Notes: generated from the sequence alone by a model not told the origin. Positions 52,799-62,843 are shown, numbered from the stretch's first letter. The stretch: 64,000 bases of DNA from Pseudonocardia oroxyli (GCF_900102195.1 NZ_FNBE01000004.1:248001-312000); one strand, 5' to 3'. Numbers and translations are program-made.

Positions 52799-53650
52799 TC
52801 AGGGCAGGGTGAGGATCTCCGCACCCGTGTCGGTGACGACGATGGTGTGCTCGAACTGCGCGGTGCGCTTGTGGTCCTTCGTCACCACGGTCCAGCCGTC
52901 CGGCCAGATGTCGTAGTCGATCGTCCCCAGCGTGATCATGGGCTCGATCGTGAACGTCATGCCGGGGACGAGCTCGACGTGCACGTCCGGCTGGTCGTAG
53001 TGCGGCACCACGAGTCCGCTGTGGAAGGCGCGGGCGATGCCGTGCCCGGTGAAGTCCCGCACCACCCCGTAGCCGAAGCGCCGGGCGTAGGACTCGATCA
53101 CCCGCCCGACCACGTTCAGCTCGCGGCCCGGCCGCACCGCCCTGATCGCGCGCAGGGTGGCCTCGTGGGTGCGCTCGACCAGCAGGCGGTCCTCCTCGGA
53201 CACGTCCCCCGCGAGGAAGGTGGCGTTGGTGTCGCCGTGCACGCCCCCGATGAACGCGGTGACGTCGATGTTCACGATGTCGCCGTCGGAGATCACGGTG
53301 GTGTCCGGGATCCCGTGGCAGATGACCTCGTTCAGGCTGGTGCAGCAGGACTTCGGGAAACCGCGGTAGCCCAGTGTGGACGGGTAGGCGTCGTGGTCGA
53401 CGAGGAACTCGTGCACCACCCGGTCCACCTCGTCCGTCGTCAAGCCCGGCCGCACGGCCGCGCCGCCCGCCTGCAGCGCCTGCGCGGCGATCCGGCTCGC
53501 GACCCGCATCAGCTCGATGGTCTCCGGGGTCTGCACGTCCCCGTCCCGGTTCGGCGACGGCGCCTTGCGCCCCACGTACTCCGGGCGCGGGATGTGCGCC
53601 GGGACGTCACGGACGGGGGTGGGCGTGCCAGGGGCGAGTACTGCGGTCAC
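52799..53650 (-). CDS. map: Methionine aminopeptidase, type I
   Basis: 283 aa; removes N-terminal Met from new proteins. The metal ligands are visible: [19 protein letters not shown] (two Asp), GHGIARAFH (His), FTIEPMI (Glu) and AQFEHTIVV (Glu). An N-terminal extension of about 40 residues contains a PRPEYVGR-type segment found in actinobacterial MapB (a possible ribosome-tunnel contact). GTG start with TACGAT eight bases upstream. It lies next to a penicillin-binding lipoprotein as in mycobacteria. Confidence 0.97.
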   Translation of the reverse strand: MTAVLAPGTPTPVRDVPAHIPRPEYVGRKAPSPNRDGDVQTPETIELMRVASRIAAQALQAGGAAVRPGLTTDEVDRVVHEFLVDHDAYPSTLGYRGFPKSCCTSLNEVICHGIPDTTVISDGDIVNIDVTAFIGGVHGDTNATFLAGDVSEEDRLLVERTHEATLRAIRAVRPGRELNVVGRVIESYARRFGYGVVRDFTGHGIARAFHSGLVVPHYDQPDVHVELVPGMTFTIEPMITLGTIDYDIWPDGWTVVTKDHKRTAQFEHTIVVTDTGAEILTLP

Positions 53651-53656
53651 GAGGCC

Positions 53657-54040
53657 CTATCGTACGGAAGCGCGGCGGTGCGCGAGGCGCGCGGTGAGCG
53701 CCGAGACACCCCGCCAGCCCAGCAGGAACACCGCCAGGCTCAGCGTGGCCACGATCGCGAAGCTCAGCGGCAGCCTGCCGAGGAAGGCGGCCCGCAGCAG
53801 CAGCCCGATCCCGACGGTGCCTGCCAGCACCACGGCGCCCGCCCGGAACCCGGCGGGCTGCGCGCGCACCAGCGGGGTGGCCCAGGCCGCGGCCAGTCCG
53901 GCGAGGAACGGTGCGGCGGTCCCCGCCAGGCCGACGAGGCTACCGGCCTCCTCGTGGCTCGCGCGGCCGATCGCCGCGAACACGACGACGGCCACCGCGT
54001 CGGCGGCCAGGGCGAGCGTGGCGATCCGGGGGGTGCGCAC
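53657..54040 (-). CDS. DUF3054 membrane protein
   Basis: 127 aa with four membrane segments. The start RIATLALAADAVAVVVFAAIGRASHEEAG matches the DUF3054 pattern of an IGRxSHxE motif after TM1 (core FAAIGRASHEEAG). The function is unknown. GTG start with the -10 TACCCT (minus strand, 54047-54052) six bases before it, hence leaderless. Six bp separate it from map. Confidence 0.87.
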   Translation of the reverse strand: MRTPRIATLALAADAVAVVVFAAIGRASHEEAGSLVGLAGTAAPFLAGLAAAWATPLVRAQPAGFRAGAVVLAGTVGIGLLLRAAFLGRLPLSFAIVATLSLAVFLLGWRGVSALTARLAHRRASVR

Positions 54041-54046
54041 TGGGCG

Positions 54047-54052
54047 AGGGTA
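54047..54052 (-). promoter_or_regulatory. Leaderless -10 element of the DUF3054 gene
   Basis: TACCCT on the minus strand lies 6 nt before the GTG at 54040. It sits in the 16-bp gap after the penicillin-binding protein stop. Confidence 0.5.
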
Positions 54053-54056
54053 CTAC

Positions 54057-55859
54057 TCAGAACCCGGCGAGGAAGCGTTGCGCGATGGGGACCGCCGCGC
54101 TCGACGAGCCGCCGTCCACCACCAGCACGGCGAACGCGACGTCCCCGCGGTAGCCGACGAACCACCCGTGCGCCCGGTTCTGTCCGCCCTGGGCGTACTC
54201 GGCGGTGCCGGTCTTGCCGTAGACCTCGCCCGAGTTCCGCAGCGCCGTCGCGGTCCCGTCGGTCACGACCTGGCGCATCATCGGGCGGAGCTGGTCCAGC
54301 GCCGCCGGGTCGGGCCGGGTGGCCGCGACGGTCGTCGCCGTTAGCTCCCCGCGGATCAGCTGCGGCACCACCGGCCCGCCGTGCGCGACGCCCGCCGCCA
54401 CCAGCGCCATCCCGAACGGGGTGGCCACGACCTGGCCCTGGCCGAAGCCGTCCTCGGCGCGCTGGACGACGTCGTCCGCGGGCGGCACGTTCCCGGTGAC
54501 GGTGGTGAGGCCGGGCACGTCGTAGTCGGCGCCGAAGCCCAGCTGCAGCCCCGCGGCGGGCAGTGCGTCGGGGGCCAGCTGCGCGGCGAGCGTCGCGAAC
54601 GTGGTGTTGCAGGAGCGGGCGAACGCCGTGGCCAGCGGGACGGTGCCCAGCGCGAACCCGTTCTCGTTCGGCACCACGCGCCCGCCGATCGACGTGGTGC
54701 CGGGGCAGGGCTGCGGCGTGGCCGCGTTCACCCCGAGGCTCCCCAGGGCGGCGTTCGCGGTCACGATCTTGGAGGTGGAGCCCGGCGGGTAGCGGCCGGT
54801 GAAGGCGATGGCGCCCGCGGAGTCCGCCGCGTCGTTCTGGGCGGCGGCGAGGACGTCCCCCGTCGAGGGCTGCACGGCGACGAGCGCGACCTGGTTCGGC
54901 AGCGCGTTCACCGCGTCCTCCGCGGCGGTCTGCATCGTGGAGTCGAGGCTGATCTGCGCGGTGGCGCCGGGGGTGACGGGCTGCTCGGCGAGCGTCCGCT
55001 GCGGGTTGCCGAGCGCGTCGACGGCGTCGACCTCCCAGCCCGGCCTGCCGTTGACCTGGTCGGCCACGTGCGTCCGGACGGCGGGGAGGACCTGGCTCGC
55101 GAAGCCCGCATCCGGCGCGAGCAGCCGGGTGGAGCTGGTGAACCGGACGCCGGGCAGGTCGTAGATCGCGGCGCGGACGGTGTCGTAGTCCCGCTCGCGC
55201 AGCACGGCGACGGTGGCGGCCTGCCCGGCCGGGGCGGCGTTCGCGCCGTCGGTGATCGACTGCTGGGTGATCGCCCGGTCGATCGGGCCGAGCGCGCGGG
55301 CCAACGCCGCGGCGACGGCGTTGAGGTCCCCCGCCGCCGCCCGGTCCAGCAGGATCGTGACGACCGGGGTGGCGGCGAGCAGCGGTGCCCCGTTCCGGTC
55401 GGTGACCGGCGCGGGGTCCGGGGTGACCGTGCGCAGGGCCAGGGCCTGCCCGGTCTGCAGCTCCGGGTGCAGGCTCGCCGAGCTCCAGTCGACGACCCAG
55501 CCGGTCTCCGCGGCGTCGTCCGGGCGCAGCTGCAGCGCGGTGAGGTAGGTCCAGCGCCGGTCCCCGCCGAGGTCCCAGGTCACGTTCACCGACGCCTCGG
55601 AGCGCTGGCCGGCCGTGCGGACCTGCGCGATCTCGCCGGTGACCGCGGTGGGCCGCAGGGCGGTCCGGGCGGTGGCGAGGGTCTCGCGGGCCTGGTCGGG
55701 GGCGTCGGTGCGGGCCGCGGCGCCCGCGTCGTCCCCCGCCGACCAGGCGGCGAGGTAGGCGGCGACGGTGTCCTCGGGCCCGCTGTCGGTGAACAACCCG
55801 CACCCCGCCGAGGCACAGACCACGGCGCAGGCGGCGATCAGGGGAGCGAGTCGACGCAC
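54057..55859 (-). CDS. Penicillin-binding transpeptidase lipoprotein (MecA_N type)
   Basis: 600 aa. Lipobox in the signal (VCASAGC, Cys about 20), an NTF2-like MecA_N domain (about 27-150), a dimerisation region, then a transpeptidase domain with SxxK (STSK, about 358), SxN (SCN, about 416) and KTG (KTGTAEY, about 548). This is the PBPlipo architecture of mycobacteria (Rv2864c), a class B D,D-transpeptidase cross-linking peptidoglycan, naturally less sensitive to some beta-lactams. GTG start with TACCCT six bases upstream. Confidence 0.95.
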   Translation of the reverse strand: MRRLAPLIAACAVVCASAGCGLFTDSGPEDTVAAYLAAWSAGDDAGAAARTDAPDQARETLATARTALRPTAVTGEIAQVRTAGQRSEASVNVTWDLGGDRRWTYLTALQLRPDDAAETGWVVDWSSASLHPELQTGQALALRTVTPDPAPVTDRNGAPLLAATPVVTILLDRAAAGDLNAVAAALARALGPIDRAITQQSITDGANAAPAGQAATVAVLRERDYDTVRAAIYDLPGVRFTSSTRLLAPDAGFASQVLPAVRTHVADQVNGRPGWEVDAVDALGNPQRTLAEQPVTPGATAQISLDSTMQTAAEDAVNALPNQVALVAVQPSTGDVLAAAQNDAADSAGAIAFTGRYPPGSTSKIVTANAALGSLGVNAATPQPCPGTTSIGGRVVPNENGFALGTVPLATAFARSCNTTFATLAAQLAPDALPAAGLQLGFGADYDVPGLTTVTGNVPPADDVVQRAEDGFGQGQVVATPFGMALVAAGVAHGGPVVPQLIRGELTATTVAATRPDPAALDQLRPMMRQVVTDGTATALRNSGEVYGKTGTAEYAQGGQNRAHGWFVGYRGDVAFAVLVVDGGSSSAAVPIAQRFLAGF

Positions 55860-55865
55860 CGCCCG

Positions 55866-55871
55866 AGGGTA
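55866..55871 (-). promoter_or_regulatory. Leaderless -10 element of the penicillin-binding protein gene
   Basis: TACCCT on the minus strand lies 6 nt before the GTG at 55859 and only 3 bp from the stop of the truncated upstream gene. Confidence 0.55.
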
Positions 55872-55874
55872 GCC

Positions 55875-56078
55875 TCAGGTCCGGGCCAGCAACGCACCCG
55901 ACGCGTCGAGGACCTCCAGCCGCTCGACGACCGGCTCCGTGGCGGGCCGAGCACCCCCGAAGGCCCGGTCGACGGCCGGGTAAATGCGCTCGGCGAACGC
56001 CGCGGCACACGCCTCCTCCGACTCCCACAGGTCGATGTAGCGCAGCCCGCCCTCGTGCCGGACGCAGAGGTGGAGCAG
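55875..56078 (-). pseudogene. 5'-truncated monooxygenase/dimeric-barrel-like gene remnant
   Basis: 67 codons end with a normal stop and read LLHLCVRHEGGLRYIDLWES and RIYPAVDRAFGGARPATEP, the C-terminal two-thirds of small alpha+beta-barrel (ABM-like) proteins, which usually begin with a further ~35 residues. No ATG, GTG or TTG is available; upstream the frame runs antisense into the TetR remnant. Its missing 5' end abuts the missing 5' end of the divergent TetR fragment, as if a single deletion took the shared promoter and both N-termini. Confidence 0.65.
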
Positions 56079-56437
56079 TGAGCCCGCGGCGCGCCCGGCA
56101 GGCGGCGGACACCCACCGCGCCGTCCTCGCCGCCCTGCAGCAGCGCCTGGCCCCGATCTTCCTGGCGCTGCGCGACGCCGCGGCCACCGACCCGGACTGC
56201 GCCGCCCTCTGGCGGGAGATCGCCGAGCGCCGCCGGGCGAACATGCTGCGCTTCGCCGCGGACCTGCGCGGCACCGGCGAGCTGCGGAAGGACCTGACGG
56301 ACGCGCACGTCGCCGACGTCGTCTGGAGCATGAACGCCGCCGAGTACTGGGTCCTGCTGGTGCACGAGCGCGGCTGGAGCCCGCAGTCCTTCGCCGACTA
56401 CGTCACGGACTCCTGGACCCGCTACCTGCTCGCGTGA
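56078..56437 (+). pseudogene. 5'-truncated TetR family regulator remnant (ligand domain only)
   Basis: 119 codons from a GTG that is probably not a true start. The sequence (LAPIFLALRDAAATDPDCAA, RRANMLRFAADLRGTGELRK, VADVVWSMNAAEYWVLLV, YVTDSWTRYLLA) is the C-terminal ligand/dimerisation half of a TetR regulator. The N-terminal ~90 residues with the helix-turn-helix are absent. Without it the protein could not bind DNA. It is intact to its stop and shows no internal frameshift, so the loss may be recent. Confidence 0.75.
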
Positions 56438-56462
56438 CCCGCATCATGGAGCCACACTGCGG

Positions 56463-57365
56463 TCAGAAGAGGACCGTGGCGAAGCTCGCGACCTGGGTGA
56501 AGCCGATGCGGTCGTAGGTGCGGCGGGCCGGGGTGTTGAAGCCGTTGACGTAGAGGCTCGAGATGCGGCCCATCGCCCCCAGCCGCTCGACGACCGCGGC
56601 GGTGCCGATGGTGCCCAGCCCCTCGCCCCGCCGCGTCGGGTCCACCCACACGCCCTGGATCTGCCCGACCCGCGCGGACATGGCGCCGATCTCGGCCTTG
56701 AACACGACCTCGCCGTCCTCGAACCGGGCGAACGCGCGGCCCGCGGAGATCAGCTCGGCGACGCGCGCGCGGTAGCCCGCGCCCCCGTCCCCCGCGCGCG
56801 GGTCGACGCCCACCTCCTCGGTGAACATGGCGATCGCCGCGGGCAGGTAGCGGTCGAGCTCCTCGAGCCGGACGGGCCGCACCAGCGGGTCGGCCACGAC
56901 CGACGGCGCCCCGGCCAGCACCATCAGGGGCTGGTCGGCGCGCACCTCGCGGGCGGGCGCCCAGGAGGCGGCGAGCTCCTCCCACAGCGGGAGTACCAGC
57001 TCCGCGCGCCCGACCAGCGACGAGCACGAGCGCCCGTGCCGGCGGGCCCGGTCGGCGAAGGCGCGGATGGCGGTCTTCTCGCCGCGCAGCGGGACGAGGT
57101 TCGCCCCGGAGAAGCAGAGGCCCTCCAGCCGGGAGCCGGAGGCCCAGATCTCGCCGCCGAGGCGCCAGGGGTCCAGCCCCGCGGCCTCGACCCGGGCGGC
57201 GACCATGCAGGACGCCACCGGGTCGGCATCGAGGGCAGCACGAACGCCCCCACGGTCCCGATCATCGAGCAACCGCGCACCGGCGACCCTCAGCACCCCT
57301 CTACGGTGCCACAACCGGGCCGTGCTGCCCACACCGGCGCCGTCCCGACCACCCAGGACGTTCAC
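56463..57365 (-). CDS. DUF4081/GNAT N-acetyltransferase (Rv2867c-like)
   Basis: 300 aa. The N-terminal DUF4081 domain (about 20-140) is followed by a GNAT domain with motif [18 protein letters not shown] and the late [15 protein letters not shown]. The substrate is unknown. The GTG at 57365 overlaps the ispG stop by 4 bp (GTGA), so it is coupled to ispG; the same pair occurs in mycobacteria. The open frame extends far into ispG as a shadow. Confidence 0.88.
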   Translation of the reverse strand: MNVLGGRDGAGVGSTARLWHRRGVLRVAGARLLDDRDRGGVRAALDADPVASCMVAARVEAAGLDPWRLGGEIWASGSRLEGLCFSGANLVPLRGEKTAIRAFADRARRHGRSCSSLVGRAELVLPLWEELAASWAPAREVRADQPLMVLAGAPSVVADPLVRPVRLEELDRYLPAAIAMFTEEVGVDPRAGDGGAGYRARVAELISAGRAFARFEDGEVVFKAEIGAMSARVGQIQGVWVDPTRRGEGLGTIGTAAVVERLGAMGRISSLYVNGFNTPARRTYDRIGFTQVASFATVLF

Positions 57366-58504
57366 CCCACGGTCACCGAGGGTGCACCGGGCTCCTCCAT
57401 CGTCTCGGCGATCTTCAGCGCCTCCTCGATCAGCGTCTCGACGATCGCGTGCTCGGGCACGGTCTTGATGACCTCGCCCTTGACGAAGATCTGCCCCTTG
57501 CCGTTGCCCGACGCGACGCCGAGGTCCGCCTCGCGCGCCTCCCCCGGCCCGTTCACCACGCACCCCATGACGGCGACGCGCAGCGGCACCTCCATGCCGG
57601 TCAGCCCGGCGGTGACCTCGTCCGCGAGCTTGTAGACGTCCACCTGGGCGCGCCCGCACGAGGGGCAGGACACGATCTCCAGCCGGCGCGGCTTGAGGTT
57701 GAGCGACTCGAGGATCTGCCGCCCGACCTTGACCTCCTGCACCGGCGGCGCGGACAGCGACACGCGGATGGTGTCGCCGATGCCCTGGCTCAGCAGCGCG
57801 CCGAACGCGACGGCGGACTTGATGGTGCCCTGGAACTCCGGCCCGGCCTCGGTGACGCCGAGGTGCAGCGGGTAGTCGCACTGCGCGGCCAGCAGCTCGT
57901 AGGCCCGGACCATGACGACCGGGTCGTTGTGCTTGACCGAGATCTTGATGTCGTGGAAGTCGTGCTCGGCGAACAGGCTCGCCTCCCACAGCGCCGACTC
58001 GGCGAGCGCCTCGGGCGTGGCCTTGCCGTACTTCTCCAGCAGCCGCCGGTCGAGCGAGCCCGCGTTGACGCCGATCCGGATCGGGGTGCCGTGGTCCTTC
58101 GCGGCCTTGGCGATCTCCTTGACCTGGTCGTCGAACTTGCGGATGTTGCCGGGGTTCACCCGGACCGCCGCGCAGCCCGCCTCGATCGCCGCGAACACGT
58201 ACTTCGGCTGGAAGTGGATGTCCGCGATGACCGGGATCTGCGCCTTGCGGGCGATCGCGGGCAGGGCGTCCGCGTCGTCCTGGCTCGGGCAGGCGACGCG
58301 CACGATGTCGCAGCCCGCGGCGGTCAGCTCCGCGATCTGCTGCAGCGTGGAGTTGACGTCCGAGGTCAGGGTGGTGGTCATCGACTGCACCGAGATGGCG
58401 TGTTCGCTGCCGACACCCACGGACCCGACCATCAGCTGTCGCGTCTGCCGGCGCGGGGCCAGGGTGGGGGCGGGGGCCGACGGCATTCCCAGGGAGACGC
58501 TCAC
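57362..58504 (-). CDS. ispG: 4-hydroxy-3-methylbut-2-en-1-yl diphosphate synthase (flavodoxin)
   Basis: 380-aa [4Fe-4S] enzyme of the MEP isoprenoid pathway. The TIM-barrel part starts [20 protein letters not shown] (QSMTTT motif) and has [11 protein letters not shown]-like [19 protein letters not shown]. The cluster ligands are in SCPSCGRAQ and CVVNGPGEA, with the final Glu in GEAREAD. GTG start; a CATACT hexamer 7 nt upstream suggests a leaderless transcript. The dxr enzyme of the same pathway lies three genes upstream. Confidence 0.97.
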   Translation of the reverse strand: MSVSLGMPSAPAPTLAPRRQTRQLMVGSVGVGSEHAISVQSMTTTLTSDVNSTLQQIAELTAAGCDIVRVACPSQDDADALPAIARKAQIPVIADIHFQPKYVFAAIEAGCAAVRVNPGNIRKFDDQVKEIAKAAKDHGTPIRIGVNAGSLDRRLLEKYGKATPEALAESALWEASLFAEHDFHDIKISVKHNDPVVMVRAYELLAAQCDYPLHLGVTEAGPEFQGTIKSAVAFGALLSQGIGDTIRVSLSAPPVQEVKVGRQILESLNLKPRRLEIVSCPSCGRAQVDVYKLADEVTAGLTGMEVPLRVAVMGCVVNGPGEAREADLGVASGNGKGQIFVKGEVIKTVPEHAIVETLIEEALKIAETMEEPGAPSVTVG

Positions 58505-58578
58505 GACGTCCAGTATGCGCCTGTCCGGCCACGATCTCCCTGTGACCCGGACCGGTTCACCCGCCGTTCCCCCGGGCG

Positions 58579-59061
58579 TCAGGTGCGGCCCTTGTTCTCC
58601 TGCGCGTCGGCCAGCGTGGAGGAGTGCGGCAGCCAGGTGGCCAGCTCGACCGGCCAGCCGTCGTCCGACAGGACCCGGACGACGGCGGGGTCGTCGTCGA
58701 GCACCGACGCGACCTCGCGGGTGCGGGCCAGCCTACGCAGCACCTCGCGCTTCATCATCCGGGCGGGCCGGTAGTCGTCGTCCTCCCGCATGTAGAGCGG
58801 GCCGGTGGGCAGGTCGTGCTGGGCGAGCCAGCGCTCGGTCAGCCGCCGGTTCCGCTCGGGCCGCCCGGTCAGGTAGACGACGTCGAAGTCCGCCTGGGCC
58901 TCGCGCAGCCGCTCGGCGCCCTCGTCCAGCAGCGGGTCGACGTCCGCCGCGGCGAAGAAGCGCTCCCAGCGCTGCGGGCGGGCCCGCAGGTGGTGCAGCC
59001 GGTGCGTGACGTCCGCCAGCACGCCGTCGATGTCGAACACGGCAAGCGGGCGAGAGATCAC
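58579..59061 (-). CDS. HAD-superfamily phosphatase (PNKP-3'-phosphatase-like)
   Basis: 160 aa. Motif I is [13 protein letters not shown] (DxDG nucleophile), motif [13 protein letters not shown] (Thr), a Lys is in [10 protein letters not shown], and motif IV is [13 protein letters not shown]. This resembles polynucleotide-kinase-phosphatase-type and acid-phosphatase-like HAD proteins without a cap; the substrate is unknown. GTG start with GATAAT six bases upstream. It is positioned between rip1 and ispG. Confidence 0.86.
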   Translation of the reverse strand: MISRPLAVFDIDGVLADVTHRLHHLRARPQRWERFFAAADVDPLLDEGAERLREAQADFDVVYLTGRPERNRRLTERWLAQHDLPTGPLYMREDDDYRPARMMKREVLRRLARTREVASVLDDDPAVVRVLSDDGWPVELATWLPHSSTLADAQENKGRT

Positions 59062-59067
59062 CTCGGC

Positions 59068-59073
59068 ATTATC
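59068..59073 (-). promoter_or_regulatory. Leaderless -10 element of the HAD gene
   Basis: GATAAT on the minus strand lies 6 nt before the GTG at 59061; the hexamer falls in the 13-bp gap after the rip1 stop. Confidence 0.5.
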
Positions 59074-59074
59074 G

Positions 59075-60364
59075 CTAACCCAGTCGGACGGGGTTGATGA
59101 CGTCCGCCACGAACACCAGCGCGCTCCACCCGATGAAGATCAACGCGACGGTCATCGCCACGGGCATGAGCTTGGCCGCGTCCACCGGGCCGGGGTCCGG
59201 CCTGCCCCGCAGCGCGGCGATGCGGCGCCGGATCGCCTCCCAGATCGCCGGGAAGATCTGCCCGCCGTCGAGCGGCGGGATGGGCAGCAGGTTGAACAGG
59301 AAAAGCGAGATGTTGACCATCGCCAGCAGCGACAGGAAGGCCGCGACCTCCTGGGCGGGCGGGGCGTCGCCGGCGAGGATCTCCCCGCCGATCCGGGAGG
59401 CCCCGACCACGCCGACGGGCGAGTCCTGGTCGCGCTGCTCGCCGAGGAACACCGCGCCGAACAGGTTCGGCACCCGCTGCGGCATCTCGACCAGCTTCTG
59501 CCCGACGAGCCCGACGATGTCCACCATGTGCTCGCCGACGGCCCCGATCCCCTGCCGCTGGATCTCCTGCAGCGGGGAGAGGCCGAGGAAGCTCGCCTGG
59601 ACGGTGTCGTTCGACCCGTCGAGCGCGGGGAGCTCGGTGGTGATCAGGGTGGGGGTCAGGGTGACCAGCTGCCCGCCCCGGTCGACGACCACCGAGACCG
59701 TGCCCGTGGCGGCGCGGATGGCCTTCTGGGTGTCCTCCCAGGAGTCGAAGGTCTGCCCGTCGAACGAGACGATCCGGTCGCCCGGCTCGAACCCGGCCGC
59801 CGCGGCGGGGGTGAGCGGCGCACCGGGCGGGCACACGTCGGTCTGCGAGCCCGCCGGCAGCACGCACTGGCTGACCGAGCTGACCGTCGACGTGGCCGTC
59901 ATCGTGCCGAAGCCCATGAGCACGATCGCGAACAGCACGATCGCCAGGACGAGGTTCATCAGCGGCCCGGCGATCATCACGATGATCCGCTTCCAGGGCG
60001 CGCGGGTGTAGAACTGCCGGTCCGCGTCCTCCGGGCCGACGTCCGCGGCGCTGGCCTGCCGGGCGTCGTCGATCAGGCCCTGGAACGGGCCGGTCCGGCG
60101 GCTGCGGCCGTAGAGCTCGCCCTTGGCGGGCGGCAGCATGCCGATCATCCGCACGTACCCGCCGAGCGGGACCGCCTTGAACCCGAACTCGGTCTCGCCG
60201 CGGCGGCGCGACCAGACGGTCTTGCCGAACCCGACGAAGAACTCCGGCACCTTGATCCCGAACCACTTCGCCGTGGCGAAGTGCCCGAGCTCGTGCCAGG
60301 CGACCGAGAACAGGATGCCCAGGAAGAAGACGACGATCCCGACGATCGTCCAGACGACTGTCAT
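59075..60364 (-). CDS. rip1: Site-2 intramembrane metalloprotease (RseP/Rip1 family)
   Basis: 429-aa M50 protease. The zinc motif HELGH is in TM1 (about residue 22), a PDZ domain with [21 protein letters not shown] (core) lies at about 195-260, and the third zinc ligand is in the [13 protein letters not shown] motif (about 370). It cleaves membrane-bound anti-sigma factors and other substrates after a first cut. The ATG overlaps the dxr stop (ATGA). Order dxr-rip1-(HAD)-ispG-GNAT matches mycobacteria apart from the HAD insertion. Confidence 0.95.
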   Translation of the reverse strand: MTVVWTIVGIVVFFLGILFSVAWHELGHFATAKWFGIKVPEFFVGFGKTVWSRRRGETEFGFKAVPLGGYVRMIGMLPPAKGELYGRSRRTGPFQGLIDDARQASAADVGPEDADRQFYTRAPWKRIIVMIAGPLMNLVLAIVLFAIVLMGFGTMTATSTVSSVSQCVLPAGSQTDVCPPGAPLTPAAAAGFEPGDRIVSFDGQTFDSWEDTQKAIRAATGTVSVVVDRGGQLVTLTPTLITTELPALDGSNDTVQASFLGLSPLQEIQRQGIGAVGEHMVDIVGLVGQKLVEMPQRVPNLFGAVFLGEQRDQDSPVGVVGASRIGGEILAGDAPPAQEVAAFLSLLAMVNISLFLFNLLPIPPLDGGQIFPAIWEAIRRRIAALRGRPDPGPVDAAKLMPVAMTVALIFIGWSALVFVADVINPVRLG

Positions 60365-61521
60365 GTGAGCTCCTGCGCGTGTGTCCGCGCCCATTCCTCC
60401 GCGGCCAGGACGTCGGACACGGTAGCGGGGTCCTCCGACCACCCGTCCGCGGCCCGCAGCACGCGTTCCAGTCGGTCGGTGATGGCGGTGTAGCCGATCC
60501 GGCCCGCGACGAACGCGGCGACCAGCTCCTCGTTGGCGGCGTTGAAGACCGCGGGCAGGCACCCGCCCGTCTCCCCCGCGTACCGGGCCAGTCGCACGCC
60601 GGGGAACGCCTCGTGGTCCAGCGGCTCGAAGGTCCAGCTCTGCGGCGCGTCCCACACGTTCGGCGCGCTCGCCCCGGGCACCCGCTCCGGCCAGCCCAGC
60701 GCGAGCGCGATCGGCAGCCGCATGTCCGGGGGGCTCGCCTGGGCGATCGTGGCCCCGTCGACGAACGTGACCATGGAGTGCACGACGGACTGGGGGTGCA
60801 CGACGACGTCGATCCGGTCGTAGGGGACGTCGAACAGCAGGTGGGCCTCGATCAGCTCCAGCCCCTTGTTGACGAGCGTGGCCGAGTTGATGGTGACGAC
60901 CGGGCCCATGTCCCAGGTCGGGTGCTTCAGCGCCTCGTCGACGCCCACGTGCTCGAGATCGCCGCGCCGGCGCCCGCGGAAGGGCCCGCCGGACGCGGTG
61001 AGCACCAGCCGGGCGACCTCGTCCCGCGTGCCGCCGCGCAGGCACTGCGCCAGCGCCGAGTGCTCGGAGTCCACCGGGACGATCTGGTCCGGCTTGGCGG
61101 CACGGGTGACGAGCGGGCCGCCCGCGACCAGGGACTCCTTGTTGGCCAACGCGAGCGTGGCGCCGGACTCGAGCGCGGCGAGGGTGGGGCCGAGGCCGCG
61201 CGAGCCGGTGATCCCGTTGAGGACGACGTCCGCGGGGGTGGTCCGCGTCAGCTCGGCGGCGGCGTCGGGTCCGTCGACGACCTCCAGGTGCGGCAGCTCG
61301 GCCCGCAGCCGCGCCGCCGCCTGCCGGTCCGCGACGGCGACCCGGGTGACGTTCGTGGCCCTGACCTGCGCCGCGAGCAGGTCGACGTCCCCGCCGCCCG
61401 CGGCCAGCCCGGCCACGACGAAGCGGCCGCCCGCCCGCGCGACGACGTCCAGCGCCTGGGTGCCGATCGAGCCGGTCGAGCCCAGGACCAGCACCGACCG
61501 CGGAGGGAATCCGTTCATCAC
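60361..61521 (-). CDS. dxr: 1-deoxy-D-xylulose 5-phosphate reductoisomerase
   Basis: 386 aa, second committed enzyme of the MEP pathway, NADPH- and Mg2+-dependent. NADPH motif [17 protein letters not shown]; metal and substrate sites in [15 protein letters not shown] and [11 protein letters not shown]-terminal [13 protein letters not shown]. Two adjacent starts (GTG 61521, ATG 61518) are possible; a GAGG site lies upstream. It is divergent from the DUF2631 gene. Confidence 0.97.
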   Translation of the reverse strand: MMNGFPPRSVLVLGSTGSIGTQALDVVARAGGRFVVAGLAAGGGDVDLLAAQVRATNVTRVAVADRQAAARLRAELPHLEVVDGPDAAAELTRTTPADVVLNGITGSRGLGPTLAALESGATLALANKESLVAGGPLVTRAAKPDQIVPVDSEHSALAQCLRGGTRDEVARLVLTASGGPFRGRRRGDLEHVGVDEALKHPTWDMGPVVTINSATLVNKGLELIEAHLLFDVPYDRIDVVVHPQSVVHSMVTFVDGATIAQASPPDMRLPIALALGWPERVPGASAPNVWDAPQSWTFEPLDHEAFPGVRLARYAGETGGCLPAVFNAANEELVAAFVAGRIGYTAITDRLERVLRAADGWSEDPATVSDVLAAEEWARTHAQELT

Positions 61522-61586
61522 CGCCCATCATCCTCGCCGTCGTGTTGTGACAGGATGAGGCCCGCACTCTCGACACTGGAGGAAAG

Positions 61587-61832
61587 ATGGCGGGCGCCGA
61601 ACTCGCGAAGGTCGACCCCGCGGACGAGCCGTCCGCCGAGTGGGGCTGGCACGGGGAGTTCCCGAAGGCCACCACGATCGCCGGCGTGCTGACCGCGATC
61701 CTGCTGCCGCTGATGCTGATCGGCCACCACACCAGCTGGACCGAGATCCTCTTCTCCGTGGTCCCGTCGGTGGTCGTCCTGGCCGGCGTCGTCTGGCTGA
61801 ACGTGCGCAAGCGGCGCGACTGGCGGCAGTGA
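61587..61832 (+). CDS. DUF2631 small membrane protein
   Basis: 81 aa with two membrane segments (about 32-48 and 54-72) and a conserved start with SAEWGWHGEFPKATTIAG; typical actinobacterial DUF2631 near dxr, of unknown function. ATG preceded by GGAGGAAAG. Its stop overlaps the start of the polymerase gene by 4 bp (GTGA). Confidence 0.88.
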   Translation: MAGAELAKVDPADEPSAEWGWHGEFPKATTIAGVLTAILLPLMLIGHHTSWTEILFSVVPSVVVLAGVVWLNVRKRRDWRQ

Positions 61833-62782
61833 GCGAGGCGGTCGAGCTCGAGGTCGCCGGGCGGACCGTCCGGCTGTCGAGCCCCGACCGCGTCTACTTC
61901 GCCGCACGCGGCGAGACCAAGCTCGACCTCGCGCACTACTACACCGCCGTCGGGGACGGCATCGTCCGCGCGCTGCGGGACCGGCCGTGCATGCTGCACC
62001 GCTTCCCCAAGGGCACCGACGGCGACAAGGTGCACCAGAAGCGCCTGCCCAAGGGCGCGCCGGACTGGGTGCCGACGGTCCGGGTGCACTTCCCCCGGTA
62101 CAACCGCTACGCCGACGAGCTGTGCGTGGCCCATCCCGCGGACGTCGTGTGGGCGGTGCAGATGTCCACGGTGGAGTTCCACCCGTGGAACTCCCGCGCC
62201 GCGGACACCGAGTCGCCGGACGAGTGGCGCATCGACCTCGATCCCATGCCCGGGGCGTCCTACGCGGACGTCCGGCGGGTGGCGGCCGTGGCGCACGAGG
62301 TGCTCGACGAGCTCGGCGCGGTCGGGTACCCGAAGACCTCCGGCGGCAAGGGGATGCACGTGTACGTGCGGATCCCACCCACCCACGGGTTCGCCGAGGT
62401 GCGGCGCGCGGCCCACGCCTTCGCCGCGGAGGTGGGGCGGCGCTGCCCGTTGGTCGACCTGTCCTGGTGGCGCAAGGACCGCGACCCGAACTCGATCTTC
62501 GTCGACTACAACCAGAACGCCCGCGACCACACCATCGCCTGCGCCTACTCGGTGCGCGGCACCCCGGAGGGCCGGGTCTCGGCGCCGATCCGGTGGGACG
62601 AGATCGACGACGCCGAACCGGGCGACTTCACCATCGCCACCGTCCCGGCCCGGTTCGCCGCCCTCGGCGACCTGCACGCGGAGATCGACAGCTCGGCCTT
62701 CGACATCACACCGCTGCTGGACTGGGCGGACCGGGACGCCCGGGACACCGGCTCCGAGATCCCGGACCTCGACGAAGCCTGA
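61829..62782 (+). CDS. LigD-type primase-polymerase domain protein (stand-alone)
   Basis: 317 aa, an archaeo-eukaryotic-primase-type polymerase as in the PolDom of bacterial NHEJ ligase LigD. The catalytic acidic residues are in WRIDLDPMPG (DxD), with the conserved SGGKGMHVYV and SWWRKDRDPNSIFVDYNQN (core RDPNSIFVDYNQNARDHT region). It lacks ligase and nuclease domains. No Ku or ligase gene is nearby, so it acts in trans in repair, or in another gap-filling role. GTG start coupled to DUF2631. Confidence 0.92.
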   Translation: MSEAVELEVAGRTVRLSSPDRVYFAARGETKLDLAHYYTAVGDGIVRALRDRPCMLHRFPKGTDGDKVHQKRLPKGAPDWVPTVRVHFPRYNRYADELCVAHPADVVWAVQMSTVEFHPWNSRAADTESPDEWRIDLDPMPGASYADVRRVAAVAHEVLDELGAVGYPKTSGGKGMHVYVRIPPTHGFAEVRRAAHAFAAEVGRRCPLVDLSWWRKDRDPNSIFVDYNQNARDHTIACAYSVRGTPEGRVSAPIRWDEIDDAEPGDFTIATVPARFAALGDLHAEIDSSAFDITPLLDWADRDARDTGSEIPDLDEA

Positions 62783-62803
62783 CCCGAGAGCGGCGCCAGT
62801 CCC

Positions 62804-62843
62804 GTGAGCGGCGATAGTCGCCCCAGCGACTATCGCCGCTCAC
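62804..62843. terminator. 40-bp palindrome, family A copy 2
   Basis: Arms GTGAGCGGCGATAGTCGC (62804-62821) and its exact complement (62826-62843), loop CCCA. Identical arms to the copy at 32312-32351. It lies between convergent genes, 21 nt after the polymerase stop, and contains the stop codon of mug (62840-62842). Confidence 0.9.
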
